A stretch of 32,073 nucleotides of DNA from an uncultured Sphingomonas sp. (GCF_937859915.1 NZ_CALMAW010000023.1:1-32073); one strand, 5' to 3'. Positions 1 through 9,929 are shown, counted from the first letter of the stretch. Notes: generated by a model not told the origin, from the letters alone. Numbers and translations: made by a program.

Positions 1-211
1 CCGCGAAGATCGTGTCGCTGCGCATCGGCTTGGCGCGCCCCGCCGCAGGTGCCCCGCCCTCGCCCGGCGCGCCGAGCCAGGCATAGCCGGCGGCCGCCAC
101 GCACAAGGCGGCGGCGACCAGCAACAGCGCGCCGCGGTCCAGCCGGCCCGGCCGCCATAGCAACAGCATCGCAAGCAGTGCGACGCCGGCGAAAATCAGC
201 CAGCCGGTCAT
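1..211 (-). CDS. ccmI: CcmI, cytochrome c maturation (N-terminal part, cut by window edge)
   Basis: Only the first 70 codons are inside the window. The protein begins MTGWLIFAGVALLAML and shows two hydrophobic segments (about residues 3-17 and 28-43) separated by a short basic loop (RPGRLDR). This is the expected N-terminal membrane part of CcmI, whose TPR-containing periplasmic domain would lie beyond the left edge. CcmI delivers apocytochrome c to the CcmF/CcmH heme ligation complex. The ATG at 211 overlaps the ccmH TGA by four bases (ATGA), so translation is probably coupled. The assignment rests on position as the last gene of a ccm operon and on membrane topology. The TPR domain cannot be seen, so confidence is moderate. 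Confidence 0.75.
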   Translation of the reverse strand, partial: MTGWLIFAGVALLAMLLLWRPGRLDRGALLLVAAALCVAAAGYAWLGAPGEGGAPAAGRAKPMRSDTIFA

Positions 212-618
212 GCCCTGCGCCGCCGCCGCAAGGTGCCGCGTGCGACGAGCAGCCCGACCGCGACCAGCACCACGGGGGCCGCCCACAGCGGCCAGGTCAC
301 CGGATCCAGCGGTGGCTTGTAGCTCACCCAGCGGCCATAGCGCATCACCATCCAGGCGCGGATCGCCTCCGGCGTCTCGCCCGCCGCGATGCGCTGTCGG
401 ATGATCGCGCGCATGTCGCCGGCAAGATCCGCGTCCGAATCGGCGATCGACTGACCCTGGCAGACGACGCAGCGGATCGTCTGCATCAGCGCCTGTGCGC
501 GCGCCTCCGCGGCGGGATCGGGCAATTGCGTGTAGGACAGAGGCTCGGGCGCCATCACCGGATCGGCGTACAGCACGGCCGGCGCCAGCAGCAGCAAAAG
601 GGACAGCAGCCGCCTCAT
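208..618 (-). CDS. ccmH: CcmH, cytochrome c maturation thiol protein
   Basis: This 136-residue protein has a signal sequence (about residues 1-18), a periplasmic helical domain with the redox motif RCVVCQGQS (Cys50 and Cys53), and a C-terminal membrane anchor (about 108-127) followed by a basic tail. The RCxxCQxQSIADS pattern and the later YGRWVSYKPP segment are typical of the CcmH/CycL family, which reduces apocytochrome c cysteines and presents them for heme ligation. The length matches short, single-function CcmH proteins rather than the long E. coli fusion that includes CcmI, in agreement with the separate ccmI downstream. It overlaps ccmG upstream and ccmI downstream by four bases each. 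Confidence 0.95.
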   Translation of the reverse strand: MRRLLSLLLLLAPAVLYADPVMAPEPLSYTQLPDPAAEARAQALMQTIRCVVCQGQSIADSDADLAGDMRAIIRQRIAAGETPEAIRAWMVMRYGRWVSYKPPLDPVTWPLWAAPVVLVAVGLLVARGTLRRRRRA

Positions 619-1154
619 CGCGCCGCCTGCAGCGCCGCGAGCATGTCGGCGACGTCCTGCGGCCCGATGGCGCCGATATGCTGCGCGCGAATCACGCCCT
701 TGCCGTCGATCACGAAGGTCTCGGGTACGCCCGACGAGCCCAGCGCCATCTGCACCCCCGACGTGTCGTCGAGCCCGATGCGATCATAGGGATCGCCGTT
801 GCGTTGCAGGAAGGCCGCGAGATCCGCCGGCCGGTCGCGGACCGCGATGCCCTCGATCGCGACGCCCGCCTGTTTGAGCGCGAGCAGCTGCGGTGCCTCG
901 CCGACGCAGGGCACGCACCAGCTTGCGAAGAAATTGACCAGTCGGGGCGTGCCGTCCCCAAAGCGCGCCGACCGGAGGCGGCCCGCGTCGCCGCGGCCCG
1001 AGGCCAGGTCGAAAGCCGGCAGCGGCCTGCCGACCATCTGCGAGCGGATCGCCGCGTCGTGCGGTGTGATCAGCCCGCTCGCGACCAGCGCCAGGATGAT
1101 CAGGAAGGCGACCAATGGCAGCCACAACAGGATTCGGACGGTGCGCAGCGTCAT
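615..1154 (-). CDS. ccmG: CcmG/DsbE, periplasmic thioredoxin-like protein
   Basis: This 179-residue, membrane-anchored thioredoxin-fold protein passes reducing equivalents to apocytochrome c or CcmH during cytochrome c assembly. One N-terminal membrane segment spans about residues 7-28. The active site is WCVPC (Cys80, Cys83), and the cis-proline loop reads GVPET (Pro145, Glu146), a CcmG hallmark. The length is normal for DsbE (about 180). The start lies three bases after the ccmF stop and the end overlaps ccmH by four bases, so it belongs to the ccm operon. Nothing is missing from the catalytic core. Confidence 0.95.
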   Translation of the reverse strand: MTLRTVRILLWLPLVAFLIILALVASGLITPHDAAIRSQMVGRPLPAFDLASGRGDAGRLRSARFGDGTPRLVNFFASWCVPCVGEAPQLLALKQAGVAIEGIAVRDRPADLAAFLQRNGDPYDRIGLDDTSGVQMALGSSGVPETFVIDGKGVIRAQHIGAIGPQDVADMLAALQAAR

Positions 1155-1157
1155 CGC

Positions 1158-3089
1158 CTACCTCGCATAGCCATCGCGCTCGACGCGGACCCGGCGCCGC
1201 GGCAGCGCGCGCCCGAGCAGCGACAGCGCGCCGCCCAGCGCGATCAGCACGCCGCCCGCCCAGATCAGCGTGACGAACGGCTTCCACCATAGCCGCAGCT
1301 GCCAGCGACCGCCGGGCACGGGTTCGCCGACCACCGTATAGAGCTGGCCGTCGAGCCGCGTCGCAATCGCGCTTTCGGCGGTCTGCTGCGGCGGATTGTC
1401 GAAGGTACGCTGTTCGGGCGCAAGCGTGATCGGCGCGCCCGACCCGCGGGTCGCGATCAGCGTCGCCCGCACCGCGGTATAATTGGGCCCGGCGATCGGA
1501 TCGATCGCGGCGAAGCGGATCGCATAGGGGCCGACATGCACCGTCTCACCGGGCGCCGCCGCAACCAGCGTCTCCCGGCTGAACGCGCTCTCCGAGGCCA
1601 TGCCGGCGAGACTGACCGCGATACCGAGATGCGCGACGACCATACCCCAGGTGAACAGCGGCGTACGGCGCAGATTGCGCTTCCACAGCGGCGCGACGCT
1701 CGCCGCGGCGGTCCCCGCCGCGAGCACGAGGCCGAGCAGCGGCAGGATGCGCAGGCCGGGCAGCATGATCAGCACCGCGACCAGCGTCACGAGGACGATG
1801 GCGACCGGAATCGTGACGCGGCGACCGACCTCCGCCAATCGGTCGCGGCGCCAGCGCATCATCGGCCCCGCCGCCATGATCGCGACCAGGATCAGCGCCA
1901 GCGGCCCCGCCGCCGCGTTGAAATAGGGCGGCCCGACCGACAGCTTGTCGCCGGTCGCGCTCTCGACGAGCAGTGGATAGAGCGTCCCGATCAGCACGAC
2001 GCCGAGGATCGCCGAGAGCAGCAGGTTGTTCGCGACCAGTGCGCCCTCGCGGCTGACCGGATCGAAGCGATTGCCCTCGGTGACGGTCGCGATCCGCGCG
2101 CCGAACAGGGCCAAGGCACCACCGATATAGAGCGCGAGCAGGACAAGGATGAAGGCACCGCGCCATGGATCGAGCGCGAAGGCGTGGACGCTGGTGAGGA
2201 TCCCCGAGCGCACGAGAAAGGTGCCGACCATGCTCATCGAGAAAGCGACGACCGCGAGCATGACGGTCCAGGCGCGCAGCCCGTCGCGCGTCGCCAGGAC
2301 GCTCACCGAATGCAGCAGCGCCGTCGCCGCCAGCCAGGGCATCAACGACGCATTCTCGGTCGGGTCCCAAAACCACCAGCCGCCCCAACCGAGCTCGTAA
2401 TAGGCCCAATAGCTGCCCGCCGTGATGCCGAGCGTCAGGAAGATCCACGCGCCCAGCACCCAGGGGCGCATCGCGCGGGCGAAGGCGGGCCCGACGTCGC
2501 GGGTGAGCAGCGCGCCGACCGCGAAGGAGAAGGCGACCGACAGCCCGACATAGCCGACGTACAGCGTCGGCGGGTGGAAGGCCAAGCCGGGATCCTGGAG
2601 CAGCGGGTTGAAGCCGCTGCCCTCCGCGGGCGGTACGGGCAAGCGCTCGAACGGGTTGGACGAGAATAGCAGGAAGGCGAAGAAGCCGAGCGCGATCACG
2701 CCCTGCGCGCCGATCGTGGCGGCCAGCGTCCGCTCGGGCAGCCGCCGCTCGAAGATCGCCACCGCCGCGCCCGACAGCGCGAGGATGGTGATCCACATCA
2801 GCATCGAGCCCTCGTGATTCCCCCACGCGCCGGTGATCCGGTAGAGCAGCGGCAAGGTCGTCGCGCTGTCCTCGGCGACGAGCTTTACCGACAGGTCGGT
2901 CTGCGAGAAGACCAGCAGCAACATCGCGAAGGCGGTGACCGTCATTGCCGCCTGCACGATCGCAACCGGTCGCACCGCCCGCAGCAGCGGCTCGCCGCCG
3001 GCGCGCAGCGCGCCCAAGCCCAGCACCGCCTGCAGCAGGGCGAGCGCCGCCGCGATCAGCAGCGCGATCAGGCCGGTCTCGGCGATCAC
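1158..3089 (-). CDS. ccmF: CcmF, cytochrome c heme lyase subunit
   Basis: This 643-residue polytopic membrane protein is the heme-handling subunit of the System I cytochrome c synthetase, joining heme from holo-CcmE to apocytochrome c. Family signatures are present in order: WGNHEGSMLMW (about 89-99), HPPTLYVGY (about 172-180) and the tryptophan-rich heme motif WWFWDPTENAS (about 238-248). The length fits the usual 630-660. The ATG overlaps the ccmE TGA by four bases. The C-terminal third carries the expected large periplasmic loop before the final membrane helix. No truncation or frameshift is visible. Confidence 0.97.
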   Translation of the reverse strand: MIAETGLIALLIAAALALLQAVLGLGALRAGGEPLLRAVRPVAIVQAAMTVTAFAMLLLVFSQTDLSVKLVAEDSATTLPLLYRITGAWGNHEGSMLMWITILALSGAAVAIFERRLPERTLAATIGAQGVIALGFFAFLLFSSNPFERLPVPPAEGSGFNPLLQDPGLAFHPPTLYVGYVGLSVAFSFAVGALLTRDVGPAFARAMRPWVLGAWIFLTLGITAGSYWAYYELGWGGWWFWDPTENASLMPWLAATALLHSVSVLATRDGLRAWTVMLAVVAFSMSMVGTFLVRSGILTSVHAFALDPWRGAFILVLLALYIGGALALFGARIATVTEGNRFDPVSREGALVANNLLLSAILGVVLIGTLYPLLVESATGDKLSVGPPYFNAAAGPLALILVAIMAAGPMMRWRRDRLAEVGRRVTIPVAIVLVTLVAVLIMLPGLRILPLLGLVLAAGTAAASVAPLWKRNLRRTPLFTWGMVVAHLGIAVSLAGMASESAFSRETLVAAAPGETVHVGPYAIRFAAIDPIAGPNYTAVRATLIATRGSGAPITLAPEQRTFDNPPQQTAESAIATRLDGQLYTVVGEPVPGGRWQLRLWWKPFVTLIWAGGVLIALGGALSLLGRALPRRRVRVERDGYAR

Positions 3090-3520
3090 CGCTTCAGGCT
3101 CTTGGTCTCGTGCATCGACCCTGCGACCTGCGGCGGCATGTACCGTTCGTCATGCTTGGCGAGGATCGTGTCGGCGACGAACCGGCCGGGCGCGACGAAT
3201 CGACCCTCGGCGACGACGCCCGATCCCTCGCGGAACAGGTCGGGGACGATGCCCTTGTATGTCGCCGCGACGGCGGCGATGCCGTCGGTCACCCGGAAAT
3301 CGATCGTCACGCCGTCGGGCTCCCGCCTGAGCGAGCCCTTCTCGACCATCCCGCCGAGGCGGATCGCCTGCCCGCTCGCAACATGATCGCGTAGCGCGTC
3401 GCCGGGGCTGTAGAAGAAGCTCGCCTGATTGCGCAGCGCCGACATCGCCAGCAGGGCGGCGGCGACCAGCGCGCCGAGCGCGGTCAGCGTCAGCACCAAT
3501 CTCTGATTCTTGGCCCTCAC
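3086..3520 (-). CDS. ccmE: CcmE, periplasmic heme chaperone
   Basis: This 144-residue protein binds heme covalently and carries it from CcmABCD to CcmF. It has one N-terminal membrane anchor (about 8-28) and the heme-binding motif LAKHDERY near the C-terminus, with His123 as the expected covalent ligand and Tyr127 as the conserved axial residue. The GTG at 3520 is chosen because it begins the family-typical basic N-terminus (VRAKNQR) and overlaps the ccmD stop as GTGA. The reading frame stays open upstream, but that part is antisense or overlapping sequence of ccmD and ccmC. It overlaps ccmF by four bases. Confidence 0.95.
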   Translation of the reverse strand: MRAKNQRLVLTLTALGALVAAALLAMSALRNQASFFYSPGDALRDHVASGQAIRLGGMVEKGSLRREPDGVTIDFRVTDGIAAVAATYKGIVPDLFREGSGVVAEGRFVAPGRFVADTILAKHDERYMPPQVAGSMHETKSLKR

Positions 3521-3645
3521 CGCCGTTTCAGGCTTTCTGCCGCGCGCTCGGCCCTGCGCATCCGCACGAGGCTGACCAGCGTCAGCGCGAGCGTGCCGAC
3601 CCCGGCGACCGCATAGGCGGCGATCACGAACGGCCATTGGTTCAC
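3517..3645 (-). CDS. ccmD: CcmD, small heme exporter subunit
   Basis: This 42-residue protein starts at a GTG (MNQWPFVIAAYAV...). It has a single hydrophobic helix (about residues 5-27) followed by a basic tail (RMRRAER). That layout, the aromatic-rich N-terminus and the position between ccmC and ccmE identify CcmD, which helps release holo-CcmE from the CcmABC complex. Both ends overlap the neighbours as GTGA: the start sits on the ccmC stop and the stop on the ccmE start. The gene is easily missed because it is short and has no ATG. Sequence conservation in this family is low, so the call leans on context. Confidence 0.9.
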   Translation of the reverse strand: MNQWPFVIAAYAVAGVGTLALTLVSLVRMRRAERAAESLKRR

Positions 3646-4373
3646 GCCGCGGCCCCCATGCGTCGCAGACGCGCCTCGAGCTTGGCGGTCGCCAGCAGCG
3701 TCCGCATCCGCATCAGCACGATCGCGACGAACAGCAGCGTGAAGCCCAATGTGGTCAGCGGCAACGGCCACAGGATTGCGCCGTCGATCGTCGAGCCGGT
3801 CAGCCCGATCGACTCGCCCTGATGCAGCGTGCGCCACCACAGGACGGAGAAATGGATGATCGGCAGGTTGATCGCGCCGACCAGCCCGAAGATCGCGGCG
3901 ATGCGCCCGCCCGAGGCGCCGCTCGCGCCCCGCTCCGCTTCGGCGTCGGCGAGCGCGATATAGGCGATGTAGAGGAAGAACAGCACGAGCATCGAGGTCA
4001 GGCGCCCGTCCCATTCCCACCAGGTGCCCCAGGTCGGGCGGCCCCAGATCGAGCCGCTCGCGAGGCAGATCGCGGCGAACACCGCGCCGGGCACCGCGGT
4101 CGCGCGCGCCGCAACCGCGGCCAGCGGATGCCGCCAGACCAGCTCCGACACGCTCGCCGCGGCGATCCCGCCCCAGCCCGCCATGCCCAGCCAGGCGGCG
4201 GGAATATGGATGTACATGATCCGCACCGTCTCGCCCTGCAGATAGTCGGGCGGGGTCAGCGCCAGGCCGGCCGCCAGCCCGGCGACGACCAACGCCGCGC
4301 CGACCCAGCCGAGCCAGCCGGTCAGGGGGCGCGCAAGGCTCATAAAACGGGCGGGGTTCGCGAAGGCGTGCAT
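3642..4373 (-). CDS. ccmC: CcmC, heme exporter / heme handling protein
   Basis: This 243-residue membrane protein has six predicted helices and the tryptophan-rich motif WGTWWEWDGRLTS (about 115-127), which binds heme with two periplasmic histidines. Candidates are His56 (MYIHIPAAW) and His184 (WRTLHQG), close to the positions known in E. coli CcmC. It loads heme onto CcmE. The ATG at 4373 (MHAFANPARF) is preferred; the frame is open to 4454, but that stretch overlaps the repeat-containing spacer. This is the first ccm gene in the cluster, because ccmA and ccmB, often directly upstream elsewhere, are not present in the window. Confidence 0.95.
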   Translation of the reverse strand: MHAFANPARFMSLARPLTGWLGWVGAALVVAGLAAGLALTPPDYLQGETVRIMYIHIPAAWLGMAGWGGIAAASVSELVWRHPLAAVAARATAVPGAVFAAICLASGSIWGRPTWGTWWEWDGRLTSMLVLFFLYIAYIALADAEAERGASGASGGRIAAIFGLVGAINLPIIHFSVLWWRTLHQGESIGLTGSTIDGAILWPLPLTTLGFTLLFVAIVLMRMRTLLATAKLEARLRRMGAAA

Positions 4374-4449
4374 GGTCGCGACCACTTTACGCGGAGCCGC
4401 GTCCGCGGGGAAGCCGGCTTTATGCGGCCGGCGCGCATCACGCACACTT

Positions 4450-4538
4450 GGCATCCTAAACTTGGTTCAGGATCCCGATACGCACCGCCTGACGTTCAAG
4501 CGGGACGCGTCTGGATCCTGGCCCTGGTCAGGATGACG
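4450..4538. repeat. Paired intergenic palindrome A (REPIN-like)
   Basis: Two inverted, imperfect hairpin modules lie in the 174-bp spacer between the dehydrogenase gene and ccmC. The left half (4450-4475) folds as ATCCTAAAC..GTTCAGGAT. The right half (4511-4538) contains TCCTGGCC/GGTCAGGA and ends GGATGACG. Between the GATCC cores lie 38 bases. It resembles the GGATCCTGA...TCAGGATGACG palindromes that are frequent in sphingomonads. It could stop transcription from the dehydrogenase gene before ccmC, but there is no T-run. Confidence 0.7.
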
Positions 4539-4547
4539 ATGTGGCGC

Positions 4548-5597
4548 TCACCCCCGCCCGATCAGCCGCTGCGCCATCCGGTCGGCGACGATCGACGAAG
4601 GCTCGGCGCTGGTCGCGCTTTCCTGCCATATCTGATCGAGTCGGCCCGGGATTTCGGCGATCCGCTTCTCGACCTCGGCACGGTCGCCATGTCCCAGATA
4701 TTCGAGACCGACGTTGATGATGCCGCCCGCGTTGATGACATAGTCGGGCGCATAGGTGATTCCGCGCGCATGCAGCCGCCAGCCGTCCTCGGGAGTCGCG
4801 AGCTGGTTGTTGGCGCCGCCCGCGACGATCGGCGCGCGCAGCGCCGCGATCGTATCGGCGGTGAGGATCGCGCCCAACGCGCAGGGGCTGACGACGTCGG
4901 CCGCGATGCTCAGGATCGACTCGGCCGCCACCGCCTCGCCGCCGACCTCCGCTGCGAGCGCCTGCGCCCGGTCGCCGTTCACGTCGGCGAGCGTGAGCTT
5001 GGCGCCGTCCTTCGCGAGCAGCCGCGCGAGACCGCCACCGACGCTGCCGACGCCCTGGATCGCGACATGCACGCCCGCCATGTCGTCGCGCTTGAGCCCG
5101 CGCTTCACCGCCGCCTTGACGCCGAGATAGACGCCCATCGCGGTGAACGGGCCGGGATCGCCGCCGGCATCGCCCGCACCGGATACGGGCAGACCCGAGA
5201 CATGCCTGGTCTGGCTGGAGATCTGCACCATGTCGGCATCCGAAATGCCGACATCCTCGGCGGTGACGTAGCGGCCGCCGAGGCTTTCGACCGCGCGGCC
5301 GAAAGCGGCGAGCAGCTCGGGCGTCTTGGCACCCGCCGGGTCGGCCAGGATCACCGCCTTGCCGCCGCCCATCGGCAGGCCGGCCATCGCATTTTTGTAG
5401 CTCATGCCCCGCGAGAGGCGCAGCGCGTCAGTGATCGCCTCGCCCGATTTGGCATAGGTCCAGTAGCGGCAGCCACCGGCCGCGGGGCCGAGCTTGCTCG
5501 AATGGATCGCGATGATCGCGGACAGGCCCGAGGCGGCGTCCCGGAAGAAGTGGACGCCCTCATGGTCGTCGAAATCGGGATAGTCCCAGGGAGCCAT
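4548..5597 (-). CDS. Leu/Glu/Phe/Val-type amino acid dehydrogenase
   Basis: This 349-residue enzyme belongs to the family that oxidatively deaminates amino acids with NAD(P). The N-terminal catalytic domain carries GPAAGGCRYW (about 37-46) and two lysines in RGMSYKNAMAGLPMGGGK (Lys68, Lys80), in register with the catalytic lysines of leucine dehydrogenase. The C-terminal Rossmann domain has the dinucleotide motif QGVGSVGGG. Length fits leucine dehydrogenase (about 350-365) rather than glutamate dehydrogenase (about 450). The ATG at 5597 is chosen because GAGGTG lies eight bases upstream; a GTG at 5606 would leave no room for it. Family enzymes usually have GGTR rather than GGCR, so the substrate is uncertain, though leucine or another branched-chain amino acid is most likely. 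Confidence 0.85.
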   Translation of the reverse strand: MAPWDYPDFDDHEGVHFFRDAASGLSAIIAIHSSKLGPAAGGCRYWTYAKSGEAITDALRLSRGMSYKNAMAGLPMGGGKAVILADPAGAKTPELLAAFGRAVESLGGRYVTAEDVGISDADMVQISSQTRHVSGLPVSGAGDAGGDPGPFTAMGVYLGVKAAVKRGLKRDDMAGVHVAIQGVGSVGGGLARLLAKDGAKLTLADVNGDRAQALAAEVGGEAVAAESILSIAADVVSPCALGAILTADTIAALRAPIVAGGANNQLATPEDGWRLHARGITYAPDYVINAGGIINVGLEYLGHGDRAEVEKRIAEIPGRLDQIWQESATSAEPSSIVADRMAQRLIGRG

Positions 5598-5683
5598 TAC
5601 GCGCACACCTCATGGCCGGTCCTTGCGGATGACCATGGGAGCCCGGCTGATTCCATCCCCGATCACGACAACGCTGGGGACGA

Positions 5684-5761
5684 TGGGGCGACCGACGGGT
5701 CTTGAACCCGCGACCTCCGGTACCACAAACCGGCGCTCTAACCAACTGAGCTACGGTCGCC
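5684..5761 (-). tRNA. tRNA-His (GTG)
   Basis: A full cloverleaf can be drawn: 7-bp acceptor stem (GCGACCG/CGGTCGC), 4-bp D stem (GCTC/GAGC), anticodon stem CCGGT/ACCGG with loop TTGTGGT (anticodon GTG), and T stem GCGGG/CCCGT with loop TTCAAGA. An extra G precedes position 1 and faces C73, the usual bacterial tRNA-His identity pair. The 3' CCA is encoded (5684-5686). Confidence 0.97.
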
Positions 5762-5848
5762 ACAAGCCGTCCACGGCAGCGTGCGCCCCCATAGGAGCGG
5801 CCGAGGCAGCGCGTCAAGGCATGGCGCGCGACATCGACGAGAAGGACG

Positions 5849-5923
5849 TGGTGGGCGCGACAGGGATTGAACCTGTGACCCCACCCGTGTGAAGGGTGTG
5901 CTCTACCGCTGAGCTACGCGCCC
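5849..5923 (-). tRNA. tRNA-Val (CAC)
   Basis: The cloverleaf is complete: acceptor GGGCGCG/CGCGCCC with A73, D stem GCTC/GAGC, anticodon stem CACCC/GGGTG with loop TTCACAC (anticodon CAC, valine), and T stem ACAGG/CCTGT with loop TTCAATC. CCA is encoded at 5849-5851. It lies 87 bases upstream of tRNA-His on the same strand and may share its transcript. Confidence 0.97.
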
Positions 5924-6081
5924 ACGTCCTGGGTCCGGCCGCACCGAATGCCTGCCGGAGGGCGCGGTTAGCGCGCCGCGCTCAGGCTGTCCAGTATGCG
6001 ATCGATTTTTGATGACGGGCGGCCAATCGCACCGCCGTCTGTCAATTTAAACGTCCGTTCTCGGCACCGCCGAACTCGCGT

Positions 6082-6354
6082 TTAGTTGACCGCGTCCTTG
6101 AGGCCCTTGCCCGCCTTGAACTTGGGCTGGGTCGAGGCGGCAATCGACATCGGCTCGCCGGTTCGCGGGTTGCGCCCGGTCGACGCCTTGCGCTTGCTCA
6201 CGGAAAAGGTGCCGAACCCGACAAGCCGAACCTCATCGCCCTTCTTGAGCGTTCCGCTGATGCTCTCGAACACGCCCTCGACCGCCTTGCCCGCATCACT
6301 CCGCGTCAGGCCGGCCGTCTCTGCGACCGCGCTGATCAGCTCCTGCTTGTTCAT
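6082..6354 (-). CDS. hupB: HU-family DNA-binding protein
   Basis: This 90-residue histone-like protein bends and compacts DNA as a dimer. It begins MNKQELISAVAE, has the dimerisation core LVGFGTFSV, and the conserved arm motif with GRNPRTGEP and its DNA-intercalating proline. It ends with the family KFKAGKGLKDAV helix. Length (90) and sequence are typical of HU-beta. The ATG at 6354 is chosen over an upstream in-frame ATG at 6393 because the extra residues do not fit the family. It lies 140 bases downstream of lon on the same strand, the order also found in E. coli (lon-hupB). A TTGACT -35-like box lies in that spacer, so it may have its own promoter. Confidence 0.95.
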   Translation of the reverse strand: MNKQELISAVAETAGLTRSDAGKAVEGVFESISGTLKKGDEVRLVGFGTFSVSKRKASTGRNPRTGEPMSIAASTQPKFKAGKGLKDAVN

Positions 6355-6430
6355 CCCGAAACGCCCCCTGTCTCTGCTGCGACATGCATGCATTCGCCAC
6401 TGCTGGTTCGCCCCTCCGAGCGGACCAGCA

Positions 6431-6459
6431 AGAAACGATCACATCGCACCGGGAGTCAA
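6431..6459 (-). promoter_or_regulatory. Possible hupB promoter
   Basis: On the minus strand TTGACT (6459-6454) is followed after 17 bases by GTTTCT (6436-6431), giving a -35-like box and a weak -10-like box about 75 bases upstream of the HU start. The spacing is right and the -35 matches five of six consensus bases, but the -10 is poor. Tentative. Confidence 0.3.
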
Positions 6460-6494
6460 GCGCCCAGAGGTTAAGTTGCGATAAAGCGCGGCAA

Positions 6495-8897
<2,403 letters not shown>

Positions 8898-8941
8898 GGA
8901 ATCTCCGTGCGGGCGGCGAGAGAGGCCGCCCCGTTGGTGAC

Positions 8942-8970
8942 AATATGGCGACGCGGGCGCCGCGCATCAA
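8942..8970 (-). promoter_or_regulatory. Possible lon promoter
   Basis: Minus-strand TTGATG (8970-8965) and CATATT (8947-8942) are separated by 17 bases and lie about 45 bases upstream of the lon ATG. Each box matches four of six sigma-70 consensus bases. A heat-shock sigma factor is possible, but the match to alphaproteobacterial sigma-32 sites is weak. Confidence 0.35.
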
Positions 8971-9049
8971 TGCGGCTTGTGTCGAGGTCGTCGCGGGGCG
9001 GATCTGGACGATATTGACGGGCCGATCCGAAGACCTGGCAGGGGTCGCT

Positions 9050-9072
9050 TGGATCCCGGCAAAGGCCGGGCG
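9050..9072. repeat. Single intergenic palindrome F
   Basis: GGATCCCGGC-AAAG-GCCGGGC forms a perfect 6-bp hairpin (9055-9060 with 9065-9070) in the 243-bp spacer between ppk2 and lon. The TTGGATCCCGG shoulder matches the outer part of the other palindromes in this window, so it looks like a single, degenerate module of that family. The rest of the spacer holds the lon promoter candidate and nothing else I recognise. Confidence 0.55.
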
Positions 9073-9140
9073 CCGTGTTTCGGACGCCGAGCTCGCAGAT
9101 TTCGGCCCCGCGATCGCCGAGGAAGGCGAAGCGCCCGCCG

Positions 9141-9929
9141 TCAGCCGTCCGCCAGCACCATCCCGAAACGCTCGCTTGCGAGCCGCGTGATGTCCGCGTC
9201 GAGCGCGGGCGGCTTCATCGGCACCGCCTTCTCCAGCATGTCGGCGACATGCGTCATTGCGGCGATCCGCGCCTGGCGCTTGTCGCCGGCGTCGATCGCC
9301 TTCCACGGCGCCCAGCGCGTGTCGGTCTTGTCGAACATCGCCTCGACCGCCGCGACATAGTCGGCGCGCTGGTCGCGTGCGCGAACCGCGTCCGCGCCGA
9401 TCTTCCAGCGCTTCCATGGATCCGCCAGCCGCGCGCGAAAGCGCCGGTCCTGCTCCTCCTGCGTGACGTGGAGGAACAGCTTCACGATCGTGGTGCCGCT
9501 GTCCTTCTGCTGCGCCTCGAACTCGTTGATCTCGTCATAGGCGCGGCGCCATTCCTTCTCGGTGGCGCGCCGGTCGACGCGGTCGGCAAGGACGCGCCCG
9601 TACCAGCCGCGATCGAAGATGTTGATGTCGCCGTCGGCGGGCAATTTGGTCCAGAAGCGCCACAGGAAATGGCGGGCGCGTTCGGTCGGAGTCGGCGCGC
9701 CGATCGGCCAGACCGCGACATGCCGCACGTCGAGGCCCGCGGTCAGCCGCCGGATCACCCCGCCCTTGCCGCTCGCATCCCAGCCCTCGACCATGACGAT
9801 CGCGCGACGACCATGGACGATGTACGCGACCTGGATCCGCGCCAGACGCCGCTGCACCGCCGCGAGCTGCTCGGCATAGTCGCCGTCGAGCGCGCGGCCG
9901 CTTTCATAGTCTGACAGCAGGATCGCCAT
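9141..9929 (-). CDS. ppk2: PPK2-family polyphosphate kinase
   Basis: This 262-residue P-loop kinase of the PPK2 family transfers phosphate between polyphosphate and nucleotides. Walker A reads GWDASGKGG (about 49-57) and the second motif FDRGWYGRVL (about 105-114). Conserved WPIGAPT and HFLWRFW segments lie between them. It is a single-domain protein of usual size. The YGRVL motif reminds me more of the AMP-phosphorylating (PAP-like) branch than of the YNRAG form common in other PPK2 proteins, so the preferred acceptor (AMP, ADP or GDP) is open. It lies upstream of lon and downstream of aspS on the same strand. A separate polyphosphate kinase of the PPK1 family is encoded about 5 kb away. Confidence 0.9.
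   Translation of the reverse strand: MAILLSDYESGRALDGDYAEQLAAVQRRLARIQVAYIVHGRRAIVMVEGWDASGKGGVIRRLTAGLDVRHVAVWPIGAPTPTERARHFLWRFWTKLPADGDINIFDRGWYGRVLADRVDRRATEKEWRRAYDEINEFEAQQKDSGTTIVKLFLHVTQEEQDRRFRARLADPWKRWKIGADAVRARDQRADYVAAVEAMFDKTDTRWAPWKAIDAGDKRQARIAAMTHVADMLEKAVPMKPPALDADITRLASERFGMVLADG

Noticed and set aside
6040..6045. TTGACA on the minus strand as a tRNA promoter
   Set aside because: The -35 is perfect, but no -10-like sequence is found 16-18 bases downstream, only CCGCCC.
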